From assembly GCA_018065645.1 (NCBI GenBank), contig JAGHSX010000187.1:1-35077 (forward strand): 35,077 nucleotides of DNA. Reading direction: 5' to 3'. The position numbers were made by a program, and so were the translations under genes. Under the pieces are notes generated by a model. The model saw only the letters and a program-made list of their open reading frames with translations. It searched no databases and was not told the origin of the DNA. Below, piece by piece: positions 11,454-20,391 of the stretch. How positions within the stretch are numbered: position 1 is the first letter of the stretch; each line of letters begins with the position of its first letter. The DNA is from Candidatus Scybalousia scybalohippi. GTDB taxonomy: Bacteria > Bacteroidota > Bacteroidia > Bacteroidales > P3.

Positions 11454-12005
11454 CTATGCTTTTTCTTCAACAACACTATTATCAGGTGCAGGTGTAGTTG
11501 GTGCAACCCAATAATTATAACGTGGCATTACAGCAGGGCAAATAGCATCCTTTGGTATAACTACTTTAGTGATGTCATCAACAACCCTACCCAATACATC
11601 AATGCTATTTTTGTTTGTAGCAATAGCAGATGACATATGACAGTTATTAACAGCTTGTTGAGTATTCCATTCAGCCTGTGCTTTAGCATCAGAGTTAATT
11701 CGTGTAATTAAACGTTCGTACACGTCAGCAATTTTAACCTCTGTGTTTTGTTCAGATTTCAAAAGTGCTATTTCGCTATCTTTTCTAGCCAATTCTTGAG
11801 CATAAGCTAAATCTGTTTTAGTAGCGAACTCTTGATGTGGCTCATAGTTACAAGCATAATTACCCATTCTATTACCACCAAAGATATTGCCTAATCCACC
11901 ATTCAATAAAGCAAGTGTAGTTCCGGCAATACCTAAACCTAAACCAGCTCCACCAACACCAGAAGATGCAACGTGTTGCGTTCCGTCAGCAGTCTTAATT
12001 TCCAT
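11454..12005 (-). CDS. Late protein with glycine-rich hydrophobic segment (183 aa)
   Basis: The start is moved from 12032 to ATG 12005, which has GGAG 8 nt upstream. Residues about 15-40 ('GVGGAGLGLGIAGTTLALLN') form a glycine-rich hydrophobic segment. A charged coiled coil (about 65-100) follows, then a Cys-containing beta region ('AICPAVMPRYNYW') and a Pro-rich tail. Similar architecture recurs in uncharacterised proteins beside lysis or tail genes in podophages. Membrane-active virion or lysis accessory roles are conceivable; none is shown. Confidence 0.6.
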   Translation of the reverse strand: MEIKTADGTQHVASSGVGGAGLGLGIAGTTLALLNGGLGNIFGGNRMGNYACNYEPHQEFATKTDLAYAQELARKDSEIALLKSEQNTEVKIADVYERLITRINSDAKAQAEWNTQQAVNNCHMSSAIATNKNSIDVLGRVVDDITKVVIPKDAICPAVMPRYNYWVAPTTPAPDNSVVEEKA

Positions 12006-12035
12006 TCCTTTTACTCCCATAATAATTAACAAAAT

Positions 12036-12061
12036 AAGACGTAACCATTAGATTACGTCTT
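12036..12061. terminator. Hairpin terminator, both strands
   Basis: Perfect 9-bp arms AAGACGTAA / TTACGTCTT with an 8-nt loop. T-rich tracts follow on both strands. On the - strand it lies between the HTH gene (12118-12390) and the lysis-side genes. Confidence 0.8.
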
Positions 12062-12117
12062 TATTTTATCCTATTTTTTATGTAAGTATAGGTCTGTGTT
12101 AGGAAACAAATAGGAAG

Positions 12118-12390
12118 TTAAACTGTCTTATCGCCAGCAAAATATTGCGAAAACCATCCGACAGCTTTCATTCTGCATAAAGCTCTAGCATAATCTAACC
12201 TACTTCTAATGGTACGTTCTTCAACTCCGTATTTTGTTGCCATTTGTTTTTGTTCAAGATGCTCAACGTAGTAATCTTTTAATGTTTGCTCAACATCTTC
12301 AGGTAAGTTCATAGCTTTTAAAAACCTGTTTCCTACCTCTGCATTGTTGCACTCAAAAAACTCTTCAAAAAAATACACTTTTGTACACAT
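12118..12390 (-). CDS. Sigma-region-4-like HTH protein, possible late regulator
   Basis: 90 aa. The C-terminal half 'YYVEHLEQKQMATKYGVEERTIRSRLDYARAL' (about residues 41-72) matches the helix-turn-helix of sigma70 region 4 and related activators. The N-terminal half is acidic. AGGAG precedes the start. It has its own promoter (12421-12449) between two terminators, which sets it apart as a monocistronic regulator. It could be the late antiterminator or activator acting on the motif-bearing late promoters; that is inference. ArpU-like late regulators have similar size and fold. Confidence 0.6.
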   Translation of the reverse strand: MCTKVYFFEEFFECNNAEVGNRFLKAMNLPEDVEQTLKDYYVEHLEQKQMATKYGVEERTIRSRLDYARALCRMKAVGWFSQYFAGDKTV

Positions 12391-12420
12391 TGTTATCTCC
12401 TATGTTTTGTCGTTTTTATA

Positions 12421-12449
12421 ATAATGAAACTAAAATAATATGCTGTCAA
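12421..12449 (-). promoter_or_regulatory. Promoter for HTH/lysis-side genes
   Basis: On the - strand: perfect TTGACA (12444-12449), 17-nt spacer, CATTAT (12421-12426). Located directly after the tail-spike terminator and upstream of the sigma-4-like gene. Confidence 0.6.
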
Positions 12450-12450
12450 T

Positions 12451-12473
12451 AAAAAAGGCTACATAAAGTAGCC
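12451..12473 (-). terminator. Terminator after tail spike gene
   Basis: On the - strand: GGCTAC-TTTAT-GTAGCC followed by TTTTTT, five bases after the spike stop codon. It ends the structural operon. Confidence 0.9.
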
Positions 12474-12478
12474 CTTTA

Positions 12479-15400
12479 TCAGATTATGTCTGATTTGAGA
12501 AGTTTCTTCAACTTATCTAACGTCCAACGTTGATATGCACATTCAAGAGCAAGAGCTTCAGAATAACGAATACCATAAGCATTGCCTGCTTTTGTTACAA
12601 GTTTCTTTTCTATATGTGTTTTAGCTGGTACAATTTCATTACCATCTTCATCATATACAGCTTGTTCATCTGTAACCTCTTCGTTTTCATATTCATCTTC
12701 CCATTCATCATAGCAAAGTAGTCCGTACTTAAAACCATCTAATCCTTCACTCTCAAAAGCTTCCTTAACTTTTTGTGCAATTAAACCAAAGTGAATACGA
12801 GCATTTTCGCCCTTTTCCTCAACAGATGATTTAAACTTGTATTGAACAAAGTTAACCTTTTCCCAAGCCTTGAATACACGTTCATCAATAACATCTATAT
12901 CTTGTTTTTGGCGTTCATCAGAAGTATTGATTATTGCATTTGCTGCAAATACTTCTTTCCATAAGTGAGAAGCATCTCCAAGAGTGGTACTATTTGTGAT
13001 GTAAGGTCTGCAATATGGAGATGCACCACCAATTATGACACTTGTTTTTATGGTGTTAGTGTTATCTAGTACTTCTAATGATAAATAATCTTGACCAGCA
13101 TAGTGAATTGTTGAACCTGTTGAATAGATTGACCCACGTTTATCAGTCATACCATTACGAGTAAAAACAATACCATGATTATTTGCAGAAGAATAATCTG
13201 ATATATTAAATATAGCCACACCATCTTTTGTGAAAAATAGTTTGTTTTTATTATTATATGATATTCCTAAATAATTATTACTGCTATCATTGTCGCCGTA
13301 TAAAGATAATTGTGCTTTTTGTGTTGTTCCTACATTTAATGAACAATATTGGTTTGTATCATCATACTGCCAATGTAAACCACCAATATAACCTTTTCCA
13401 GTCGGGTATCTGTCATAAAAATACATATTTCTATAATCCATACTCATCAATAATTCAGGTTTACCAGTTGCATAGTTAAAATAATTAAGCCTAAATGAAT
13501 TTCCTTTTGGAGCTGTTATAGTTGCATTATTACTGCTATCATATTGAGCTATCCTTGACCGTATTAGTGTTGTATCTTCTGCATAAGTATCACCTACTCT
13601 GCCAATACTATACACATATTTGTAATCATTAACATAAAATGGTTGTTTGTTGTTGTAAGCTTTAGTAATACCACTTTTATATGCAGTATTTGGCGAATAT
13701 GTCATTGTTGCCGTTTTACTAGTCGGCTGAAAATAATGTTTATCATTTATAGATGTACCATTAGCATCACGAATACAAGCATAATTAATACCATCTAATT
13801 CTACTATATCGCCAAATGGTTGTTCAACTGCATATCCAACAACACATATATCTCCACCACGACAATAAATACCTTCATTCTCAAAAATATGCCACAATCC
13901 AGTAGTATCGTTAATAATTGAATCAATACCACCTTTTATAGCTTTTTCACAACCTATATATTTTGTTTTTATTAAATTACCTGAATAGTCATAAATAAAT
14001 ATTGCCTGATAATCATATAAATTACCCGTACTTACTAAAAAGTAAATATAGTTTGTATCAGCACATTTTCCCTGTACTGTATTAATTCCTTGATTTTGTG
14101 GTACAATAAATTGCTTAATTGGTTTAGAATAAGCTGTCAATCCTTCTATTTCCCAAATTAAACACATATAATCACGAGCACCAGAAACATGTGCTATTAA
14201 ATATTTACCATCTGTAGATACTGTAGGAGTTAATCCTATATAATTTGAATAAACACCTGTATCAGGTATAAGTGGAATTTCTTGTACATCAGAAGCTGTT
14301 GTTAAACTTCCTCTCCAATGTATTTTAGTAACTCCTCTGTATTGTCTAGATAAACTTGCATTATATGCAGATTGACACCATAAATAAATTTCTCCATTTT
14401 CTATTGTAACACCCATACCTTGACCATGTCCAATAGGCAATATGCCTGAAAAAGCAATATATTGAGGTCTTATTGTACCATCACTGTTAATAGCGAATTG
14501 TGTTATACGACAAGAATTACCTGCATCACTTCCACTTGACGGTGTAGCTGTTTGTGATATGAACAAGTATTCATTGTTTCCTTGTTTAACATAAGCTGCA
14601 CCCTGAATACCACGCGAAGCATAAGTATAAATCTCTGTATTTGTTACTCCGTCATTTACTCCAAAGAAAGGCTCACCAAGTTTATGTTCTTTTGAAATAG
14701 AATCTTCTACAATAAATGCACCACCTGCTCTAAATTTCTGTCCTGTTGCTGAACAATAGATAATACCATCACCCTTGATGTTATTATTTAAACTATTAAC
14801 AACATATTCTCCACTTGGTACAATAATATTTGCACCTGCATTTCTAAATGCTGTCGTATCATCAGTAACACCATCGCCTTTAGCACCAAAGTCTTTTACA
14901 TTTATTGCATCAGCAAACCTATCTTGCAACGTTCTCTTTTCGGTGCTACCAGTAGCAATTACCCCATCAGTAAATACGTCTTTTAACACATTATTTAACG
15001 TAGTCTTACTGATAAATGTATATCCTAAAGCACTATCATATTGTGCTTTTGTTAGTTCTCCACATTCCATTTTACCCGTTGTTTGGTTTACAGTTAGCCA
15101 GTTACCACCAGCAACAAGACCGGGAACACCAGCTTTCGCAATAGTTGGTAAATCTGTCTTTAATGCGTATTTACTTAAATCTACTGTTTCACTTAATTTA
15201 TCCCATCCGCTATCAGTCCAAACATAATTAGCACCACTATCTAACACATTATACACATCGCCGACCTTTTGCCCAACTGATGGTAAATCGTTATAAGTTG
15301 CTACACTACCTTTAACACGATAAACACCTGTAATGGATTTTAATGCCTCTTCTGCTTGTTCAGCACTAGCTTGAGCAGATATTGCAGATGATGCACTAGC

Positions 15401-15889
15401 ATTGGCACTTGCTAAACTATCACTAGCTTTAGATGTTGCAATTCCTGCTTGAGTTGTAGCAGTTATAGCACTAGCATTAGCACTATTTACATATTGAACT
15501 AATACTTGTTCACTTTCTTGAGCAAGTGTATTAAAATCATCTGTTTTAGCTGTTGCGTTTGTGTTAAATGCTGTTAATTTAGCATCTGTATAATCATCAA
15601 TATCAGGTTTAATTACACTTTCAACATAGTTATTAATTGTTGTTGCAGCATATTGCTGTACATATTGGGTTGCAACTTCTTCTGCATATTCTCTAATTTC
15701 AGGCTTAACTACATTAACAACATAGCTATCAATTTCACGTTCGCCATTTTTAATAAATTGAACATCTAAATCATAGTTTAACTCTACTTCATCTTGCCAA
15801 TAAACCTCAAGTATTGCAGTATCTGGGTTTTCAATAATATCAACATTAATATCAGTAGAGTGTCCTAATTCAACCTCTAATATTTCCAT
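12479..15889 (-). CDS. Tail spike / fibre with S74 intramolecular chaperone
   Basis: 1136 aa, the largest gene. Domains by eye: an N-terminal virion-attachment beta domain (1-45), an Ala/Ser-rich coiled coil (about 75-190), and a linker domain ('SITGVYRVKGSVATYNDLP'). Then 'INVKDFGAKGDGVTDDTTAF' (about 330), the entry motif of pectate-lyase-like spikes, and a long beta-rich region of propeller-like repeats. The C-terminal peptidase S74 chaperone (about 990-1136) has 'INTSDERQKQDI', where the Ser-Asp begins the autocleavage site, and 'FGLIAQKVKEAFE'. It would trimerise and then cleave itself off. Receptor binding, possibly glycan depolymerisation, on the cell surface. Last gene of the operon, before a terminator. 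Confidence 0.9.
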   Translation of the reverse strand: MEILEVELGHSTDINVDIIENPDTAILEVYWQDEVELNYDLDVQFIKNGEREIDSYVVNVVKPEIREYAEEVATQYVQQYAATTINNYVESVIKPDIDDYTDAKLTAFNTNATAKTDDFNTLAQESEQVLVQYVNSANASAITATTQAGIATSKASDSLASANASASSAISAQASAEQAEEALKSITGVYRVKGSVATYNDLPSVGQKVGDVYNVLDSGANYVWTDSGWDKLSETVDLSKYALKTDLPTIAKAGVPGLVAGGNWLTVNQTTGKMECGELTKAQYDSALGYTFISKTTLNNVLKDVFTDGVIATGSTEKRTLQDRFADAINVKDFGAKGDGVTDDTTAFRNAGANIIVPSGEYVVNSLNNNIKGDGIIYCSATGQKFRAGGAFIVEDSISKEHKLGEPFFGVNDGVTNTEIYTYASRGIQGAAYVKQGNNEYLFISQTATPSSGSDAGNSCRITQFAINSDGTIRPQYIAFSGILPIGHGQGMGVTIENGEIYLWCQSAYNASLSRQYRGVTKIHWRGSLTTASDVQEIPLIPDTGVYSNYIGLTPTVSTDGKYLIAHVSGARDYMCLIWEIEGLTAYSKPIKQFIVPQNQGINTVQGKCADTNYIYFLVSTGNLYDYQAIFIYDYSGNLIKTKYIGCEKAIKGGIDSIINDTTGLWHIFENEGIYCRGGDICVVGYAVEQPFGDIVELDGINYACIRDANGTSINDKHYFQPTSKTATMTYSPNTAYKSGITKAYNNKQPFYVNDYKYVYSIGRVGDTYAEDTTLIRSRIAQYDSSNNATITAPKGNSFRLNYFNYATGKPELLMSMDYRNMYFYDRYPTGKGYIGGLHWQYDDTNQYCSLNVGTTQKAQLSLYGDNDSSNNYLGISYNNKNKLFFTKDGVAIFNISDYSSANNHGIVFTRNGMTDKRGSIYSTGSTIHYAGQDYLSLEVLDNTNTIKTSVIIGGASPYCRPYITNSTTLGDASHLWKEVFAANAIINTSDERQKQDIDVIDERVFKAWEKVNFVQYKFKSSVEEKGENARIHFGLIAQKVKEAFESEGLDGFKYGLLCYDEWEDEYENEEVTDEQAVYDEDGNEIVPAKTHIEKKLVTKAGNAYGIRYSEALALECAYQRWTLDKLKKLLKSDII

Positions 15890-15893
15890 TGTG

Positions 15894-16259
15894 CTACTCC
15901 GTTACTTGTGGTGTTACTCTAAAATATCCTGTTTTATTTACATCAGCAGGGAATATTGTATGTATAGATTTTAGTTCATCATTAAATTGTATTTGAATAT
16001 CTGTTGTATATGTGCCAACAGCAATACCTGTTTGAATAGGTGTTAATGGTATCAAAAACTTACCTTGTTCAATATCTGTTGCTTGTCCTGATAAAGTCCA
16101 CATTACTTGACCATTATCAGGGTTTTTAACTTGCATTTTTACATCTGCACCAGTTAAATCAATTTCCTTGCCTTGTTTTTTAAATTGCAGTCTAATATTG
16201 AAGTTATCGCCCTGCCTAACCTCAATAACATTACCATTTTGTAAAATTCTACCTGTCAT
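15894..16259 (-). CDS. Tail/fibre accessory protein, BppU-N-like beta domain
   Basis: 121 aa from ATG 16259, with GGAG 7 nt upstream; the track start at 16274 is earlier. All-beta, with 'VRQGDNFNIRLQFKKQGKEIDLTGADVKMQVKNP' typical of the N-terminal domain of baseplate/upper receptor-binding proteins. Likely joins the spike or adhesin to the tail. It ends 'VTE' with a stop context (GTAACGGAGTAG) that doubles as the spike ribosome site, almost the same as the junction at 17082. Confidence 0.65.
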   Translation of the reverse strand: MTGRILQNGNVIEVRQGDNFNIRLQFKKQGKEIDLTGADVKMQVKNPDNGQVMWTLSGQATDIEQGKFLIPLTPIQTGIAVGTYTTDIQIQFNDELKSIHTIFPADVNKTGYFRVTPQVTE

Positions 16260-16263
16260 TAAT

Positions 16264-17076
16264 TTACTCCACAAAACTTACTACTATATAACCATTTCCA
16301 TTATTAAAACCTTGTGTATGTACTACATTTGAACATAATGTCGGATGCGTGTAAGATGAACCACCACCACCACCTGCCGTATAAGCTCCATTTTTATTCC
16401 AATCGCCAGCACCTGAACCACCACCATACCAACCAGCTCCACCTGCCCCTGATGGTCCTTCGTAGCTTCCTTCATAAGAACCTGCACCACCTAGACCAAA
16501 TGTTCCTACGTTACCATTATGATAGTGTCCTACTGATACTGGAGTTCCTGCTCCCCCACTACCACCTGCTGTTTGAGTTCCACCTTTTCCGGCTGAGTTA
16601 CCACCATAACCATTACCACCGTTTGCCCCTGTAAGTCCACCACCTGCACCACCTACGGCTCCTGAATTTGCCTGATTACCTCCTCCACCTGCAACAATTA
16701 TTCTATCTGACATCTCTGTCCCATTTATTCTAATATCACTTGCATTATAAGACGGAGCAGATAAATTTCCTGAAGCTTGTGCTCCGGAAGTTATATATAA
16801 TATTTGACCGCCTGTTACTGATAAATCACATTGTACTCTTCCCCCTTTACCTCCATTATTTCCATTACCTTTACTAGCAACACAATCAATATGGATTTTA
16901 CTAACATTATAAGGAATAACAAATTGTTGATTAGTTACTCCAGCAGGTACTGTAAAAGAATCAAATCCCACCTGATAAATAAGAGTATTTCCTCTATATA
17001 TTTTTTTAACCATTTTGTTACCAATATAAAAATGGCATCTTTTACCACCCCAATAAGCATTATTATATTTAACCAT
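16264..17076 (-). CDS. Glycine-rich tail adhesin
   Basis: 270 aa. Residues 1-60 are a small beta domain ('IYRGNTLIYQVGFDSFTVPAG'). Residues about 85-255 are dominated by Gly-rich runs ('VAGGGGNQANSGAVGGAGGG', 'GGSGGAG', 'AGGGGGSSYTH'), the pattern of polyglycine-II sandwich adhesins such as those of S16-like phages and of ALK-type glycine-rich domains. Such tips recognise outer-membrane proteins or surface glycans, with specificity in the loops between the Gly runs. Sits between the fibre adaptor and the accessory protein, consistent with a receptor-binding role. Confidence 0.7.
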   Translation of the reverse strand: MVKYNNAYWGGKRCHFYIGNKMVKKIYRGNTLIYQVGFDSFTVPAGVTNQQFVIPYNVSKIHIDCVASKGNGNNGGKGGRVQCDLSVTGGQILYITSGAQASGNLSAPSYNASDIRINGTEMSDRIIVAGGGGNQANSGAVGGAGGGLTGANGGNGYGGNSAGKGGTQTAGGSGGAGTPVSVGHYHNGNVGTFGLGGAGSYEGSYEGPSGAGGAGWYGGGSGAGDWNKNGAYTAGGGGGSSYTHPTLCSNVVHTQGFNNGNGYIVVSFVE

Positions 17077-17081
17077 AAGCT

Positions 17082-17492
17082 TTACTCCGTAACGATATAT
17101 AATGTATTACTATCCCTAGAAGTTGGTAAAGTTGAAACAATACTAATTTTAAAATTACAAGCTGTAATAACACCACTAGCATTAGAATATACAGGTTGCC
17201 AAGCATTACCCACTGATGGTATAAGTTTATTAGCAATAGCTGTATCTACTTGCCCTTTATTAACAGCATCGGTTGTTGCTGTACCATTAGCAAGTTGTTT
17301 GATTTGATAATTACCCATACGCAAGTTACCAGCCATTACACAACGTCCATCACGCAGCATAACATCGTTTAATCCGTCAGCATAGTTATCAAATTCTTCA
17401 TCCATTCTATCCGACATAATATCAATATCGTTTTGTCTGTCTTCTTCCCAGTTATGAACTCTTGTAAAATTACCCTCTGAATCATAAGGCAT
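17082..17492 (-). CDS. Tail fibre N-terminal adaptor
   Basis: 136 aa. 'MPYDSEGNFTRVHNWEEDRQ' followed by 'NLRMGNYQIKQLANGTATTDAVNKGQVD' is the phage fibre signature (NLxMGNxxI-LANGTAxxDAVNKGQV) found next to virion-binding regions. The end ('SIVSTLPTSRDSNTLYIVTE') is a short carbohydrate-tail-like module. First gene after promoter and terminator at 17507-17586, with GGGAG right after the T-tract. Structural adaptor linking receptor-binding proteins to the tail. Confidence 0.75.
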   Translation of the reverse strand: MPYDSEGNFTRVHNWEEDRQNDIDIMSDRMDEEFDNYADGLNDVMLRDGRCVMAGNLRMGNYQIKQLANGTATTDAVNKGQVDTAIANKLIPSVGNAWQPVYSNASGVITACNFKISIVSTLPTSRDSNTLYIVTE

Positions 17493-17506
17493 TGTATTTC
17501 TCCCAT

Positions 17507-17545
17507 AAAAAAAAGAGAACTAGCTCCATAAGAGCATAGTTCTCT
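17507..17545 (-). terminator. Leader terminator of the fibre operon
   Basis: On the - strand: AGAGAACTA-(bulge)-GCTC-TTATG-GAGC-TAGTTCTCT, a 13-bp stem, followed by eight T. It lies immediately between the fibre promoter and the first fibre gene and also ends the ejection-protein transcript. Confidence 0.9.
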
Positions 17546-17557
17546 ATTATGATTAAC

Positions 17558-17586
17558 ATATTAAATTATTAGTTCCACATTGTCAA
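17558..17586 (-). promoter_or_regulatory. Late promoter 2 (fibre genes)
   Basis: On the - strand: TTGACA (17581-17586), 17-nt spacer, TAATAT (17558-17563). The spacer contains GTGGAACTA (17570-17578), also present in the spacer of late promoter 1 at 30378-30386. Similarity continues upstream of -35. Confidence 0.75.
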
Positions 17587-17591
17587 TAAGT

Positions 17592-18431
17592 TTAATTATT
17601 ACTTAACAATCTTTCAGCAAGTATTGAACTTGATGATGGTATAGAATTATTAATAGTTTTATTTACAATTCTTGCAATATTTCCATCTGCCGTACCATTC
17701 AATATTCTTCTAGCTGTATTTACATCAGATAATCCAAAAAGTGCTTTTTCTCCAGCTGTTAATGTTGAACCAACTGCCGAACCGACACTTTCCAAAATTT
17801 CTCGCCAAAATGGTCTATTTTCTGCATAATTTTCTTTATTAACAATCTTATCAAGGCTTGATGCTCTTGAATACTCTTTATTTACTGCATTAGCTGATTG
17901 TTTAATTTTATTAAATTCATCAGCAGTAGCACCTCTTTTAATTACACTTAAATTGTTTGCAACATTTTTAGCATAATTAGTATCAGAGTTTCCAATTGTG
18001 TTTTTCATACTATCATTAACACCTGAAAGCCAAGCTTTGCGTTCATCTTCATTTCTAAAACTAATTTTAGGTGATTTCTTGCTAGCTGATAAACCTGAAT
18101 CATAAGAATTTTTAACACGCATAGCATATTCATATTCATTATCAATAGCTTTATATCCTTTGTCGGTTTTCAATATCTTATCAAGTTCATCCCTTAATTT
18201 TGATAAAGGTACAGTGTGTCTATTGTTACTTTTCTTTTGAGCTGAATCTATCATATCATCAATAGCCATTCTCATTTGATGCGTATGTTCAACAGAGCCA
18301 ATAGGTGCATTTGTTTCATAATTAGCAGAATTTAATGCATCTGTTAGTGCTTTCTTTTCAAATTTCGTAAATTTTTTATAATTAGATTTGAGATTATCAA
18401 GATTAACACTATTATTTCCATTTAATATCAT
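17592..18431 (-). CDS. Ejection protein, C-terminal part after frameshift
   Basis: 279 aa ORF. Its ATG (18431) has no ribosome site, and coding-like sequence continues upstream in this frame ('VENAKQSYNDYM') until a stop three codons further. So it is best read as the downstream portion of the gene at 18428-19309, joined by a -1 shift or a missing base near 18465-18475. Helical, basic and Asn/Ser-rich, with an amphipathic stretch 'VGSAVGSTLTAGEKALFGL'. Predicted internal virion protein delivered into the host envelope with DNA. Confidence 0.65.
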   Translation of the reverse strand: MILNGNNSVNLDNLKSNYKKFTKFEKKALTDALNSANYETNAPIGSVEHTHQMRMAIDDMIDSAQKKSNNRHTVPLSKLRDELDKILKTDKGYKAIDNEYEYAMRVKNSYDSGLSASKKSPKISFRNEDERKAWLSGVNDSMKNTIGNSDTNYAKNVANNLSVIKRGATADEFNKIKQSANAVNKEYSRASSLDKIVNKENYAENRPFWREILESVGSAVGSTLTAGEKALFGLSDVNTARRILNGTADGNIARIVNKTINNSIPSSSSILAERLLSNN

Positions 18432-19309
18432 ATAATCATTATAAGATTGTTTAGCATTTTCAACCTTGAATCTATATTAGGTGTTTTACCAATAATATTA
18501 TCAACATTGTTACTAATCTTACTATTTATACTATCTTTAATTAATGGCATTTCGCTTGCAATTTCATCAGATAATTTTTGACTAGCTTTTGCACCTCTTT
18601 TTAATGCTATTGTACTTTCTCTATCAGTAAAAGCATCATTAAGATTTTTAGCTAATCCCTCTGAATTTAATGCAGGGAAAACCCTCTGCACACCTTTTCC
18701 AATAGAACCTAATGTACCAGCTATAAGACCACCACCAATAGCACCACCAACTGCATTTTTAGGCAATTCATCTAGTGTATCGCTTTCAGTAGTTCCATAA
18801 ATACCACCCTCAATGGCACTTTTTCCAATCATTTTAGGTAATGATTTAGCACCTTTTAATATTAAATTACTAGCACCACCAATATTACCTCCCATTTCTA
18901 AACCAAATTTAGCAACATTGTTTAGACCACTAGTTATAGCACCATTTATTTTAGCATCTTGTTGCAGTTCTTCATCAAGCTGTTGTAAATTACCACCTGT
19001 TTTTCTATCAATCCAATCACTAGCACCAAGTGTTGCACCACTTAAAACACGACCTAAACCACTTATAGCACCTTGACCCAAACCTTTTAATCCCTCTGAA
19101 CCAACACCTTGTAAATGACTTTTATTAGCATAATCTTCGTTGTTTTGCTTAACTTGAGCAATTTGTTCAGATGTAGGGTTTAATGATGTTTTTGTTTTAC
19201 TTTTAGCAAAATCAGGGAATTTCGTAGCTATTTTATTTCTTATTTCATCTCTTGACATATCATCAGGAAAACGAACATTTACCCCATCAGGCATTCTAAT
19301 TATAGGCAT
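18428..19309 (-). CDS. Ejection/internal virion protein, N-terminal part
   Basis: 293 aa, AAGGAGG upstream. Starts with a compact beta domain ('PIIRMPDGVNVRFPDDMSRDEIRNKIATKFPDF') known at the start of podovirus internal proteins. Gly/Ala-rich membrane-interacting stretches follow ('GLGQGAISGLGRVLSGATLG', 'NAVGGAIGGGLIAGTLGSIG'). The last ten residues (KMLNNLIMII) look out of frame: the natural continuation is in the -1 frame, in the ORF at 17592-18431. Joined, the protein would be about 570 aa. Could be a real mutation, an assembly error, or recoding; no slippery heptamer is visible. Confidence 0.7.
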   Translation of the reverse strand: MPIIRMPDGVNVRFPDDMSRDEIRNKIATKFPDFAKSKTKTSLNPTSEQIAQVKQNNEDYANKSHLQGVGSEGLKGLGQGAISGLGRVLSGATLGASDWIDRKTGGNLQQLDEELQQDAKINGAITSGLNNVAKFGLEMGGNIGGASNLILKGAKSLPKMIGKSAIEGGIYGTTESDTLDELPKNAVGGAIGGGLIAGTLGSIGKGVQRVFPALNSEGLAKNLNDAFTDRESTIALKRGAKASQKLSDEIASEMPLIKDSINSKISNNVDNIIGKTPNIDSRLKMLNNLIMII

Positions 19310-19321
19310 ATTACCTCCTTA

Positions 19322-20380
19322 TTAAAAATATTCAGATGCATCTATAATATCATTGCTAGATTGATTTACACTTGATGTTTGTGGCATAGGTGTTGCAACA
19401 CTATCCATTGCATCAAGTTTTTTCTCTATTTGTTTTAATGCAGATAATGCACCTTTTAATCTTGATTTTCCCTTACCTAAAGTAACACCTGCTGATGCTA
19501 ACTCAATTTCAGGTAATGTATTAATACCTGATTGTCCTTTAGATTTAGCTTTAGCAATCAAATTGTTTTTAATATCACCGATTGTTCTTTCAAGTTGTCC
19601 ATAAGTTTCATTTTCTTGTTCATTAAAACCAAGTGATGAAGTCACAGGAACAGCACCAGCAATAGATTGCATACCAGCATAAGGTGTAAATAATTTATCA
19701 GGAGCAGAATCAATTAATGCTAATGCATTATCTATTGATGCATTATCTTGTGCTATTGCTTGTTGCTCTTTTATTTGATTTTGTTGACTTTCAACATCAG
19801 CTTTTGCTTGATAACCAGCTTTAGCTTTATCATAAGCCATATCAACACTATTTCCAGCTAATCTATTACTTGCCCAAGCTTGCTGTTCAGGTGTGTAATT
19901 TTCAGGGTTTGACATAATAGCTAAAGCCAAGCCGTCAGAAGTTTTACCATAAGGATTATTTGAAAGTGTATCTTGTGCTAATTTATTCTTATATCCTGCC
20001 AAATCCATTGCGTTTTTCTGTGCTATATTTAACTTATTCAAATCTCTTTGATAAGCAATATCGTTTAGTTTTTCTTGCCAACTTCTATCATCAGCTTTAT
20101 CTTTAACGGCAAATTGACGTGCTAGAAATCCACTAGGGTCATAAGTAGCATATGCTTTGTTTATAGCATTTTCATCACCACCAGTTAGAGCATCAACAAG
20201 GTTTTGAGTTTTTTGTTTTTGCTCTGCTATTTCTTGCTCTTTAGCATATCTATCAGCACTTGTTCTATATTGATTAAGAAAGTTATTAACGGCACTAGCA
20301 TAATCAACTTGTTGAACAGGTGTAATTCTTGTCGTATTGGCTATTTGTGATGTAGTACCTGCAAAATCTCTATTTAACAT
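19322..20380 (-). CDS. Ejection/internal virion protein (352 aa)
   Basis: Long, charged, helical protein with Gln/Ala-rich coiled coils (about residues 40-70 and 185-215), no enzymatic motif, no signal. 'NPENYTPEQQAWASNRLAG' and the C-terminal 'LKGALSALKQIEKKLDAMDS' helix are typical of podovirus ejection proteins. It lies between the other two ejection candidates. Good AGGAG start. Role: released from the head with DNA to form a conduit through the envelope. Confidence 0.65.
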   Translation of the reverse strand: MLNRDFAGTTSQIANTTRITPVQQVDYASAVNNFLNQYRTSADRYAKEQEIAEQKQKTQNLVDALTGGDENAINKAYATYDPSGFLARQFAVKDKADDRSWQEKLNDIAYQRDLNKLNIAQKNAMDLAGYKNKLAQDTLSNNPYGKTSDGLALAIMSNPENYTPEQQAWASNRLAGNSVDMAYDKAKAGYQAKADVESQQNQIKEQQAIAQDNASIDNALALIDSAPDKLFTPYAGMQSIAGAVPVTSSLGFNEQENETYGQLERTIGDIKNNLIAKAKSKGQSGINTLPEIELASAGVTLGKGKSRLKGALSALKQIEKKLDAMDSVATPMPQTSSVNQSSNDIIDASEYF

Positions 20381-20391
20381 ATTATTTCTCC

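Noticed and set aside
14775-15227. Long + strand ORF of 150 aa opposite the tail spike
   Set aside because: Antisense shadow of the Ala/Ser-rich part of a well supported gene; no ribosome site. The same holds for 24603-25139, 16831-17307 and 16314-16634.
18460-18480. Programmed ribosomal frameshift in the ejection gene
   Set aside because: The junction sequence TTCAAGG is not a slippery heptamer; mutation or sequencing error is simpler.
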